Origin: Paraburkholderia unamae
Lineage (GTDB): Bacteria > Pseudomonadota > Gammaproteobacteria > Burkholderiales > Burkholderiaceae
Length of the DNA stretch: 64,000 nt
Reading direction: 5' to 3'
Assembly: GCF_003268775.1 (NCBI RefSeq)
Contig: NZ_QLSU01000026.1
Span: 62,001 to 126,000, forward strand
Shown here: piece by piece, positions 16,842 to 24,269 of the stretch
Layout: every line of letters begins with the position of its first letter
Position numbering within the stretch: position 1 is the stretch's first letter
The notes under the pieces: model-generated
Databases searched by the model: none
What the model was told of the DNA's origin: nothing
Seen by the model: only the letters and a program-made list of their open reading frames with translations
Position numbers and translations under genes: made by a program

Positions 16842-16975
16842 AAGACGCAATGGCCGACATCGCGACGGTGTTCGGCGGTTGGACACCGGCCACGATGGGC
16901 GAGTTTTCGCTGGCCGAATTGATGGACTGGCGTGAGCGCGCGCGCCTCAGATGCGGAAACGGTGACGATGGATAA
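16368..16975 (+). CDS. E+E': gpE+E' fusion by programmed -1 ribosomal frameshift
   Basis: Ribosomes read gpE to the T6G site (16790-16796), slip back one base and continue in the -1 frame to TAA at 16973-16975. This yields about 202 aa: 143 from E and 59 from the second frame. The E' frame encodes the expected family tail, including ADIATVFGGWTP and AELMDWRERAR, which has no separate credible start with a ribosome site. In P2 the same E/E+E' pair acts as tape-measure chaperones. The E' stop overlaps the gpT ATG (16968), again as in P2. Confidence 0.87.
16790..16796 (+). other. Ribosomal slippery site TTTTTTG
   Basis: Zero-frame codons read GGT TTT TTG ATG, and a -1 slip re-pairs both tRNAs on the T run. 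The six T followed by G is the heptamer type used by P2 gene E. It is preceded by the GGAGGTAT stretch (16774-16781), which could act as an internal Shine-Dalgarno stimulator. Confidence 0.8.
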
Positions 16976-19655
16976 CGCCCTGAAACTTCGCGTCATGTTC
17001 GACATGATCGACAACATGACGAAGCCCCTTAAAAACATCCTCGCCGGTAGCAAGGGGCTGGCTGGCTCGCTCAAGGAAACGCGGCGCGAGCTGGCCGAAA
17101 TGGGCAAGACGCAAAAGGCGATCGGATCGTTTCGCGAGCTGCACGGCGGCCTGTCGAACACGACCAGGCAGCTCGACGCGGCGCGAGATCGGGTAAAGCT
17201 GCTCGCGGGCTCGCTGCGCGAATTCGGGCCGCCATCGCAACAGATGACAGGTGAGCTGACGAAGGCCCGACAGGCGGCCTCACTGCTGCGCGCCGAGCAA
17301 AAACAGCAGACCACACAGCTACAGGAAATGCGCACGCGGCTGGCTGGCGCAGGCATCGACACGCGCAACCTCGCGCAGCATGAGCGCGAGCTGCGCGCGA
17401 ACATGAGCGCGACAACCGCGACCATGGCTGAGCAAATGCGCAAGCTCGACACGCTCGGCGACCGCGAGCGCCGCGTGGCCACTGCGCGCCGGAGCATGGA
17501 GAAAATGCAGGGCATCGCGGGCAATATGGCGGTGTCCGGTTACGCCGCCAGGTCGACCGGCATGCATATGTTCGGCGGGCTGGGCGAAACACTTGATGAG
17601 GCAAAGAAGGCGCAAAACGAGGAAGGGCGCATCAAGGCGCTCGGCCTGGGCGATCATGCGACGATTGATGCAGTGAAGTTCGCAAGCGACATGAAGGTGT
17701 ATGGCGCGAGCTTTACCGACAATCTGACGATGATGCGCGATTCGATGACGATCTTTGCCGATGAGCATCACGCACAGATGGCCGCGCCGACCCTTTCCAA
17801 AATGAAGTTTGCCAATGAGGCGATGTATGGCGAGGAGGGCGGCCACGAGAACGAAGAAAAGTTCATGAACATGCTCAAGGTCATCGAGCTGCGCGGCGGC
17901 ACGAAGGACGAAGCAACGTTTCGGGACGAAGCAAACCGGGTGCAAAAAGTGATTTCGGCCACGGGTGGTCGAGTGGGCGGCGACCAGTGGATGGAATTCG
18001 TGCAGCGCGGCGGTGTTGCTGCGAAGTCACTTTCGAAAGATGCGTTCTACTATCAAATGGAACCGCTCATTCAGGAGATGGGTGGGAGCACGGCGGGCAA
18101 CGCCGTGATGTCCGGTTATCAAAACCTGATCGAAGGTCGCACGACCGTGCGCGCGGCGCGCAAGCTGATGGGCTTCGGCCTGCTGGATTCCAAAAAGGTC
18201 GAATACGACAAGAACGGTCACGTGAAGGCGTTCTCGGATGGCGCGTTGCTCAACTCCGAGCAATTCAAAACGTCGCCCTACGAATGGATGCAAAAGACGT
18301 TGCTTCCGACGCTGGCAAAGCAAGGCATCACAGGCGAAAAGGAAGTGTTGAGCACGATTGGTTCGATCTTCACGAATCGGTCAGCGTCGAACCTGTTCGC
18401 GACCATGTACTTGCAGCGCAGTCAGATTGCGAAGAACGAACGACTCAATACGGGGGCCGCGGGCATTACCGAATTGAATGCGATCGCACAGGAACAGACT
18501 CGCGGCAAGGAAATCGCCGCGCTTGCCGAGCTGCGCGACCTGAAAAACGAGATCGGTAAGAAGGTAACGCCACTCTATAACGCAGGATTGCAGGCCACCG
18601 CGAGCGCAACCGGGAAGGTCGTTTCGTTCATGAAGGAGCACGGCACGGCCGCGAAAGTCGTCATCACGGCGCTTGCTGTGCTCGCTGCGATGCTCGTCGT
18701 CGGCGGCTCGTTCACGATCGCATTGGCGGGCGTGCTCGGGCCGCTCGCGCTCGTGAAATTCAGCATGCAGGTGCTCGGCATGCAGGGCGGCATTCTTTCG
18801 CGCGCGCTCGGGCTCGGCGCGGGCGCGTTCCGGTTAATGGGAAGCGCTGCGATGTTCGCCGGTCGGGCGCTGCTTACGACGCCAATCGGATGGATCACCC
18901 TCGGCGTCGCAGCGCTCGCGGGCGCTGCGTATCTGCTCTACAACAACTGGGGAACCGTAACGGGGTTCTTCGGCGGTTTGTGGCAGGAGGTTCGAGCAGC
19001 CTTTGCGGGCGGCATTGGGTCGGTGACTGCGCTGCTCGTGAACTGGAGCGTATTGGGGTTGCTGTATCAGCCGTTCGCGGCCGCGATGGCGTGGCTCGGT
19101 GTCGATATGCCCGCGAAGTTCTCGGAGTTCGGCGCACACATGATTGCGGGCCTTGTGAACGGCATCACGAGCGGCCTGGGCTCGGTCAAGGATGCAATCG
19201 TCAACGTGGCAAGCTCCACGGTCGGATGGTTCAAGGAAAAGCTCGGCATTCGCAGCCCGAGCCGGGTATTCGCGGAGCTGGGCGGCTTTGTCGCGCAGGG
19301 CGCTGCGCTCGGCATGGAAGGCGAGCAAGGGCGTATCACGCGCGCGGCGGTTGCAATGGCGACGGTGGCGACAACCGCATTCGGCGCACCGGCATTCGCG
19401 CAGGGCGCAGCGGGCGCGACCGTGCCGCTTATCCGCCCGAATGTGCCGATCGACCGGCGGCCGCCCGTCACGGCATCGCAGGGGGCAGCGGCCGTGCAAA
19501 CCGGTCCCGCGCAAATCATCATCAACATCTATCCGCGTGCGGGCGACGACGAAAACGCAATCGCGCGCGCTGCCGGCCGCGCCGTGGCGCTGGAGCTGGA
19601 CCGCCGCGAGCGGTCAAATCGCGCACGCAAAGCATCGAGCCTGTCGGACTCGTAA
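16968..19655 (+). CDS. T: Tail tape measure protein, P2 gpT
   Basis: 895 aa from ATG 16968 (start MDNALKLRVMFDMIDN, the family form); GTG 16932 would lie wholly within E'. The N-terminal third is coiled coil (about 30-200). A central hydrophobic region holds several membrane-like helices (VVITALAVLAAMLVVGGSFTIALAGVLGPLAL and ITLGVAALAGAAYLLY, about 570-670). The C-terminus carries the segment IRSPSRVFAELGG followed by a Gly/Ala-rich helix, common in tape measures. It sets tail length and inserts into the host membrane on injection. It is packaged with E/E+E'. Confidence 0.95.
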   Translation: MDNALKLRVMFDMIDNMTKPLKNILAGSKGLAGSLKETRRELAEMGKTQKAIGSFRELHGGLSNTTRQLDAARDRVKLLAGSLREFGPPSQQMTGELTKARQAASLLRAEQKQQTTQLQEMRTRLAGAGIDTRNLAQHERELRANMSATTATMAEQMRKLDTLGDRERRVATARRSMEKMQGIAGNMAVSGYAARSTGMHMFGGLGETLDEAKKAQNEEGRIKALGLGDHATIDAVKFASDMKVYGASFTDNLTMMRDSMTIFADEHHAQMAAPTLSKMKFANEAMYGEEGGHENEEKFMNMLKVIELRGGTKDEATFRDEANRVQKVISATGGRVGGDQWMEFVQRGGVAAKSLSKDAFYYQMEPLIQEMGGSTAGNAVMSGYQNLIEGRTTVRAARKLMGFGLLDSKKVEYDKNGHVKAFSDGALLNSEQFKTSPYEWMQKTLLPTLAKQGITGEKEVLSTIGSIFTNRSASNLFATMYLQRSQIAKNERLNTGAAGITELNAIAQEQTRGKEIAALAELRDLKNEIGKKVTPLYNAGLQATASATGKVVSFMKEHGTAAKVVITALAVLAAMLVVGGSFTIALAGVLGPLALVKFSMQVLGMQGGILSRALGLGAGAFRLMGSAAMFAGRALLTTPIGWITLGVAALAGAAYLLYNNWGTVTGFFGGLWQEVRAAFAGGIGSVTALLVNWSVLGLLYQPFAAAMAWLGVDMPAKFSEFGAHMIAGLVNGITSGLGSVKDAIVNVASSTVGWFKEKLGIRSPSRVFAELGGFVAQGAALGMEGEQGRITRAAVAMATVATTAFGAPAFAQGAAGATVPLIRPNVPIDRRPPVTASQGAAAVQTGPAQIIINIYPRAGDDENAIARAAGRAVALELDRRERSNRARKASSLSDS

Positions 19656-19673
19656 AGGGGAGCACGCACAACC

Positions 19674-20081
19674 ATGATGATGTCGCTCGACCAGTTTGTT
19701 TTCAGCCTCGCAACCGCGCCATACAAGGAACTGCAACGCCAGCGCAACTGGAAACACCGCACCAGCTCGCGCGTCGGCACGCGCGACGCAAGCCAGTACA
19801 CCGGAGCGGGTGACGATGTCATCACGCTAAACGGCATGGTCGCGCCCGAATCGATCGGCTCGATTGCGTCGCTCGACCAGCTCGCGAAAATGGGCGACGT
19901 CGGCGACGCGTATGTGCTCGTCGACGGTATCGGCACTGTCTACGGTGCCTTCATCATCGAGAGCCTGAACACGACGTCGACGTACCACACAAAAGAGGGC
20001 ATTCCGCGCAAGATCGAATTCAATCTCACGCTCAAGCACGTTGACGACAGCAGGATTGCGGCGAAAAAGGACGCGGGCTAG
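19674..20081 (+). CDS. U: Tail protein, P2 gpU
   Basis: 135 aa; three tandem ATG codons at 19674, 19677 and 19680, with AGGGGAG upstream, so the exact start is uncertain by two residues. Core MSLDQFVFSLATAPYKELQRQ, RVGTRDASQYTGAGDDVITLNG and the ending KIEFNLTLKHVDD are the P2 gpU signature. It caps or joins the tail tube near the hub. Its TAG is 2 bp from the gpD start. Confidence 0.94.
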   Translation: MMMSLDQFVFSLATAPYKELQRQRNWKHRTSSRVGTRDASQYTGAGDDVITLNGMVAPESIGSIASLDQLAKMGDVGDAYVLVDGIGTVYGAFIIESLNTTSTYHTKEGIPRKIEFNLTLKHVDDSRIAAKKDAG

Positions 20082-20083
20082 AT

Positions 20084-21148
20084 ATGGCAACCGATGAAAT
20101 CACGAAGTCGCGCATGCAGCCGCAGGCGGATTACCGCGTCACGCTCGACGGCAAAGACCTGTCCGGCCTCATCACGCCGAAGCTCATCAGCCTGTCCATC
20201 AGCGAATGCAGGTCCGACGAGTCCGACATGCTCGACCTCGTGCTTGACGACTCTGACAATACGTTTTCGATTCCTAAGCGTGGCGCGAACATTGAAGCGT
20301 CGATCGGCTGGCTGGGCGAACCGCTCGTGCACAAAGGCACGTTCACGGTTGACGAAGTCGAGCACAGCGGCGCGCCTGATATCATCACGGTCCGTGCACG
20401 ATCGGCCTCGATGACAAACGCCATGCACGAACGGCGCGAACAAAGCTGGCACGGCCAAACCATCGGGTCGATCGTGCGCACCATCGCATCGCGCCACTCG
20501 CTCAAGCCCGCCGTCGCAGCGGCGCTCGCGCAGATTGGCATCGCGCACATTGACCAGACCCACGAAAGCGACATGTCGTTCCTGACGCGCCTGGCACGCC
20601 GCTACGATGCGGTGATGAACGTCAAGGCGCTAAATCTCCTGTTCATGCCGATCGGCAAAGGTACGACAGCCAGCGGGAAATCGCTCGACGTGCTGACGAT
20701 TACGCGCGAGAACGGGGACCAGCATCGCTACCACATATCGCAGCGCGAGAGCTACGCGGCGGTGCGCGCGCACTACCATTCGAACGCGAAGGGCAAGCGC
20801 CAATCGGTGCTGATCGGCGGCGAGAATAACCAGAACGTGAAGGTGCTGCCGGAAGATTATGCGACCGAAGCCGAAGCGCGCGCGGCCGCCGAAGCCGAGT
20901 TTGCGCGCACGCAGCGCAGCCAGGCGACGCTCACGTACACGCTCGCGCTCGGCCGCGCGGAGATTTTCCCGGAACTGCCTGTCGTGGTCAGCGGATTCAA
21001 GCCGGAAATCGACGCGACGCCGTGGCTCGTGAAGTGCGTCACGCACACGATTTCCGCCGATGGCGGTTTCGGCTCGCAACTCGACCTCGAAGTGCGCGAC
21101 GATCCCACGACTAGCCGACACAGGTCACATTTCCGAAAGAGTATGTGA
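20084..21148 (+). CDS. D: Tail hub / late control protein, P2 gpD
   Basis: 354 aa. Hub protein at the centre of the baseplate, on which the gpV spike sits (gp27-like fold). Family segments: RMQPQADYRVTLDGKDLSGLI, then LVLDDSDNTFSIPKRGANIEASIGW, MSFLTRLARRYDAVMNVK, and a C-terminal GFKPEIDATPWLVKCVTHTI. It is the last structural gene of the tail operon. In P2 it is followed by ogr; here the next 200 bp contain only a 12-bp inverted repeat, then a convergent tailspike gene. Confidence 0.95.
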   Translation: MATDEITKSRMQPQADYRVTLDGKDLSGLITPKLISLSISECRSDESDMLDLVLDDSDNTFSIPKRGANIEASIGWLGEPLVHKGTFTVDEVEHSGAPDIITVRARSASMTNAMHERREQSWHGQTIGSIVRTIASRHSLKPAVAAALAQIGIAHIDQTHESDMSFLTRLARRYDAVMNVKALNLLFMPIGKGTTASGKSLDVLTITRENGDQHRYHISQRESYAAVRAHYHSNAKGKRQSVLIGGENNQNVKVLPEDYATEAEARAAAEAEFARTQRSQATLTYTLALGRAEIFPELPVVVSGFKPEIDATPWLVKCVTHTISADGGFGSQLDLEVRDDPTTSRHRSHFRKSM

Positions 21149-21273
21149 TCTCATGAGTAGACGTGGACGTAAAGGATAGAGCGAGTTACGGAGTACCGTC
21201 TGCCCCGACAGAAGAAGAATCGACTGTCATGACTATCGGCACTGTCGACGAAGTGGAAGGGGTGCTCATCGCA

Positions 21274-21328
21274 CCTCACCAGAAAAGATAGGCATCTGCC
21301 AAGTTACGGAAATTACTTTCTGGTGAGG
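21274..21328. repeat. 12-bp inverted repeat between D and the convergent tailspike
   Basis: CCTCACCAGAAA (21274-21285) is matched exactly by TTTCTGGTGAGG (21317-21328) with a 31-base spacer. It lies in the 200-bp gap between two converging genes. It may be a bidirectional transcription barrier or a recombination remnant from insertion of the spike gene. The long loop and absence of a T tract argue against a standard intrinsic terminator. Confidence 0.6.
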
Positions 21329-21348
21329 CAGTTTTCGCAGACACAGTG

Positions 21349-23157
21349 TCAACTTACCGATGCACTAATCTTGAAGTTCAGGGAGGAAGCCGCCGTAAAC
21401 GCGACTAATACCACAATCTGCGAGGGGCTAATAGCACTTGACTGAACCATCATATATTGAACCTGCGGAATAGCACCCGACAGATAAATCATGCTTACTT
21501 CTATCTCTTCTGGGTTCGGGGCAATGATTCCGTTGATGGTCAGATACACTGCCAGAGTTGCGCCGGGGGTGTACGAACCGGATGCAATCGTCTGCGTGTT
21601 CGAAACCGCTACGTAATTCCTCGACTTCATGTCGCTTGATAAACTTTGCAGCAAAATGTTGCGTCGGTAAGACGTTGACAGCACACCGAATCCTACAAAC
21701 CCGGCAGCCGGTGTACCTCCCGATGGAATGAAATTACCGAATGCCGAGATTATCGTGGAATCTATTGGTCGCGCCGAAGAACTAGTTGGTAAGTACGTCG
21801 CAACTATGTCTGAATTTCGTACGTACGCTTTGCACTGCCACTCTGCGCAAGTCGAATTAATACGGATCGCCGTCACTGTTCCATCAGCGCCAGCGGTCTT
21901 ACGGACTTGGTTAATGTCTGCGGCAAGTACGCGATTCTGCTGACCATCGAATGCTACCGCTGTCGAAGGAAGGTTAGCCCCTTCTACTCCGAGGAAGCCA
22001 ATCGACTTCTGATACCCGTACAACTGCACTAGATCCTGAGCGTTGTTCGAACCCGACGCATAGATACGCACGTTATCGATATGCCCTTCCTGCGCTGTGT
22101 CGCTATCAAGCCAGTATGCCTGACCATCTACACCGTAGCAGTTATGGATATCAAGAACACTGCCCTGATAGTAGGCTCCTTGGCGCGTCCAAAGTCCGCC
22201 ATTACTCGACTCAAGAATAAGGGTGGTGAACTTCAGACGAACCGCACTCTGCGTACCATTGGTAGCTGCACCGACAATAAAGGCGTAGCCTTGACGGCAC
22301 CCGAATGAGTGCATCCAACCAATCTCTGCTGCACAGTTCTGCGTATAGTTCGACACGCGACGAAGGGGCTCAAGGAACGAGGGATACCCGATAATCGTAG
22401 TGCCGCCACTGGTCGTATTAGGCACGAACGTAGCCGTGTCAGGGTAGCCACCTAGTCCTATATCAGCAGACTCGATATACAAGTCTTGCGGACCATCATG
22501 TACCCAATTGTCATTGCCACTTGCATAGATAGACAGATTACGGATATACCCATTCGCCAGATTGTGGCGATACCAATCTGTCGTCGTGCGAGTAATCGCG
22601 CCGAGGGACGTATGTAATCCGGTCCCCGGGGCAGCTTGGAGGCGCACATTATCCAGCACCATACGAGTGCCACCTAATCGCATACCATACCCGGCCGTCA
22701 CAGAAGCTGTGCCAGAGAAGTGTTCTACATTGGCGTCGATAGTGATGTTACGCAGACCAAATGCATCTGGGGTGTTGGCATCAGTCGGGTTGCCGGACGA
22801 TTTCTTATAGAAGTCAAAATTATAGGAATCGATAACCGAAACCCCGCTCCAGCCATCCGGGGCCTTAAGTATAACCGCCTCCTTATAAGTGCCTTCTAAG
22901 GTGACCCCCGTCTTCAGGATCAGCCCCGTTGCTCGATACATAGGACTGTCGAACCTAATAACGCCACCTCCTGTGGCGCTTACGCTATCGATCGCATCCT
23001 GAATAGCCACAGAATCGTCGGTCACACCATCTCCTTTTGCACCAAAGTCTTCTGGCTTCAGAGTATTAGTTAGAGGCGTCGCATTTAAAGTTTCCGAAAA
23101 TGAATTATTAAGATCATTCACCTTCAATATTTTTTCTGATTTATACGTATTTCCCAT
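21349..23157 (-). CDS. Second tailspike-like protein with pectate-lyase superfamily beta-helix, opposite strand
   Basis: 602 aa from ATG 23157 (AAAGAG ribosome site; the in-frame TTG at 23181 is less likely). An N-terminal linker of about 35 residues is followed by a pectate-lyase-3 type start (LKPEDFGAKGDGVTDDSVAIQDAI, ATGGGVIRFDSPMYRATGLIL). Beta-helix rungs with Asn/Gly turns follow, then a C-terminal beta domain. No recognisable particle-attachment domain precedes the helix. Composition is clearly lower in G+C than the tail genes (50 per cent in the line at 22021). Reverse orientation after D marks it as a moron-like cargo gene. Likely polysaccharide-binding or depolymerising; whether it reaches virions or acts during lysogeny is unknown. 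Confidence 0.8.
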   Translation of the reverse strand: MGNTYKSEKILKVNDLNNSFSETLNATPLTNTLKPEDFGAKGDGVTDDSVAIQDAIDSVSATGGGVIRFDSPMYRATGLILKTGVTLEGTYKEAVILKAPDGWSGVSVIDSYNFDFYKKSSGNPTDANTPDAFGLRNITIDANVEHFSGTASVTAGYGMRLGGTRMVLDNVRLQAAPGTGLHTSLGAITRTTTDWYRHNLANGYIRNLSIYASGNDNWVHDGPQDLYIESADIGLGGYPDTATFVPNTTSGGTTIIGYPSFLEPLRRVSNYTQNCAAEIGWMHSFGCRQGYAFIVGAATNGTQSAVRLKFTTLILESSNGGLWTRQGAYYQGSVLDIHNCYGVDGQAYWLDSDTAQEGHIDNVRIYASGSNNAQDLVQLYGYQKSIGFLGVEGANLPSTAVAFDGQQNRVLAADINQVRKTAGADGTVTAIRINSTCAEWQCKAYVRNSDIVATYLPTSSSARPIDSTIISAFGNFIPSGGTPAAGFVGFGVLSTSYRRNILLQSLSSDMKSRNYVAVSNTQTIASGSYTPGATLAVYLTINGIIAPNPEEIEVSMIYLSGAIPQVQYMMVQSSAISPSQIVVLVAFTAASSLNFKISASVS

Positions 23158-23526
23158 TTTATATCTCTTTAAATTGAACAAGCGAAATTGATTGCCTCAG
23201 ACCAGTTCGGATATAGTAAATCGGGGTACCCAATTCGAACTACCTAGCCAGCGTTCTATGACTTTCCGAGACAGGCGAGGGTGGGTGATTGAAATGCTTA
23301 ACCTTCTACGTCGGCGTTTTGGCTTGTAAGCACGATAGGCGATCGCGGCACCATGGACATTCTTGCACCGTCCTTTACTTTGATGGCACTGTCGACAGCA
23401 GACATTTGTGTGGCCGCTATGGCAATTGTCTGCACGGCCGATTATGGCCGCACTGAGTTCGTATCAAGAACGATGATCGCGGCCAACGCGCGCATCATTC
23501 AAAAGGCATATCCAGACCCGTTGCCG
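23158..23526. other. 369-bp region without a confident gene
   Basis: AT-richer near the spike start (TACTAT-like sequence at about 23207-23215 on the reverse strand), so the spike promoter probably lies here. A forward 77-codon reading frame starts at ATG 23353 but runs into the antisense HTH gene. It occupies the position of P2 ogr but lacks the CxxC zinc-binding pattern, so I do not call it. No tRNA or terminator was seen. Confidence 0.5.
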
Positions 23527-24048
23527 TCAGTCGCGATGGTACGCGGGCGGCCCGATCTCGGACCATATGCGCCCGGATCGCCATGATTTCGGCAATTCGA
23601 CGGCGAGCAGACGCCAGCGCGCGAGCACGACGGCGAACGAGCCATCGAGTTTTGCGCGGCGAATTTTGTCGACTACGTTCCATCCGCGCACGTACTTTGC
23701 AAAGCTGCGGCTGCTCGACAGGAAGTGCGGCGCGTGCACGCCGACCCACGCCAGCATTTCGGCCGGAGGGACGTCCGGAGCGTTCGGGTCCGGATCGATG
23801 TTCGCTTTGACGGCGACGTCGTCGAGTCCCGCGCTCGCGTCAGCTTGACGTGCGGGCGCGGAGGCTTCCTGCTTGCGAAGGCGCAGCAGCTCGATACGGT
23901 GCCAAGGGATGGGCGAGCGTCCGGCGGCGTAGTTCCGGACGCTTCGGGTGCAGCAGCGTAGAATTTCGGCGATTCGGTCGACGGACAGTCCGTCGACCAG
24001 TGCGAGGAAGTCGCATAGCTCGCCGTGTCGGGATGCTGCGGAGTTCAT
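23527..24048 (-). CDS. Phage protein with N-terminal helix-turn-helix (DUF3653-like)
   Basis: 173 aa from ATG 24048. Residues about 12-55 look like a compact HTH (LCDFLALVDGLSVDRIAEILRCCTRSVRNYAAG, then SPIPWHRIELLRL), resembling small Xanthomonas/Burkholderia phage regulators of the DUF3653 type. The rest is divergent and includes a WNVVDKIRRAKLDG segment. A palindrome overlaps its predicted -10 box, consistent with autoregulation. Position at the right end of the prophage suggests a lysogenic accessory regulator. Function is not established, and the ribosome site is weak. Confidence 0.6.
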   Translation of the reverse strand: MNSAASRHGELCDFLALVDGLSVDRIAEILRCCTRSVRNYAAGRSPIPWHRIELLRLRKQEASAPARQADASAGLDDVAVKANIDPDPNAPDVPPAEMLAWVGVHAPHFLSSSRSFAKYVRGWNVVDKIRRAKLDGSFAVVLARWRLLAVELPKSWRSGRIWSEIGPPAYHRD

Positions 24049-24078
24049 TGGATCGCAAGCGGGGAATTTCGTAAGAAT

Positions 24079-24118
24079 CTGTAACTATGCTTACAGAAAT
24101 ATTCTTTCGACCTGACAA
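24079..24118 (-). promoter_or_regulatory. Promoter and operator-like palindrome for the HTH gene
   Basis: On the reverse strand TTGTCA (24118-24113) and TGTAAG (24095-24090) are separated by 17 bases, a fair sigma-70 -35/-10 pair. The -10 lies inside the palindrome CTGTAA-N6-TTACAG (24079-24096). The gene start is 31 bp further on. An autoregulatory operator is the simplest reading. Confidence 0.5.
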
Positions 24119-24220
24119 AACTGGTAGGTATTCCGCCGTTAGCCGCTTCAACTTAACATAATGCAAATTAGCGCATTTTTATAAATGTTCTCAAACATCA
24201 GTAAAAACCCCAAACCTCAA

Positions 24221-24248
24221 GCGAAAACGGGCCGAAGCCCGTTTTCGC
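24221..24248 (-). terminator. Hairpin terminator downstream of the phosphoesterase gene
   Basis: A perfect 12-bp stem, GCGAAAACGGGC and its complement, closes a tetraloop that reads TTCG on the reverse strand. It starts 22 bp after the stop codon of the gene ending at 24270. The downstream tract is only weakly T-rich, but the stem is strong. It also insulates the host operon from the prophage. Confidence 0.75.
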
Positions 24249-24269
24249 CCGACACCCCGTAGCCCGGTA

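Larger units (their letters stand above)
1..24200. mobile_element. P2-like prophage, right-hand portion (left end outside window)
   Basis: The genes follow the P2 late-gene order: P on the reverse strand, then O N M L X, lysis, R S, V W J I, fibres, FI FII, E/E', T, U, D on the forward strand. Most start codons overlap the previous stop, as in phage operons. In a P2-type prophage the order runs from int through Q/P to D/ogr and then attR, so the right attachment site should lie between the end of D (21148) and the host phosphoesterase gene (24270). I place the edge near 24200, where AT-rich phage-side DNA gives way to a host terminator. This edge is inferred: no att repeat can be seen because the left end is missing. 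All visible structural genes are open, so the late module looks intact. Confidence 0.93.

Noticed and set aside
21150..21176. Tiny ORF MSRRGRKG after gpD
   Set aside because: Eight codons, no ribosome site or homologue; likely chance.
23353..23586. 77-codon forward frame in the place of P2 ogr
   Set aside because: Lacks the CxxC zinc-binding pairs of Ogr and overlaps the antisense HTH gene; kept only as a note for the missing ogr question.
23200..24260. tRNA gene as integration site at the prophage right end
   Set aside because: I looked for acceptor and T-arm patterns (GGTTCGA-type with flanking stem) on both strands and found none that fold.
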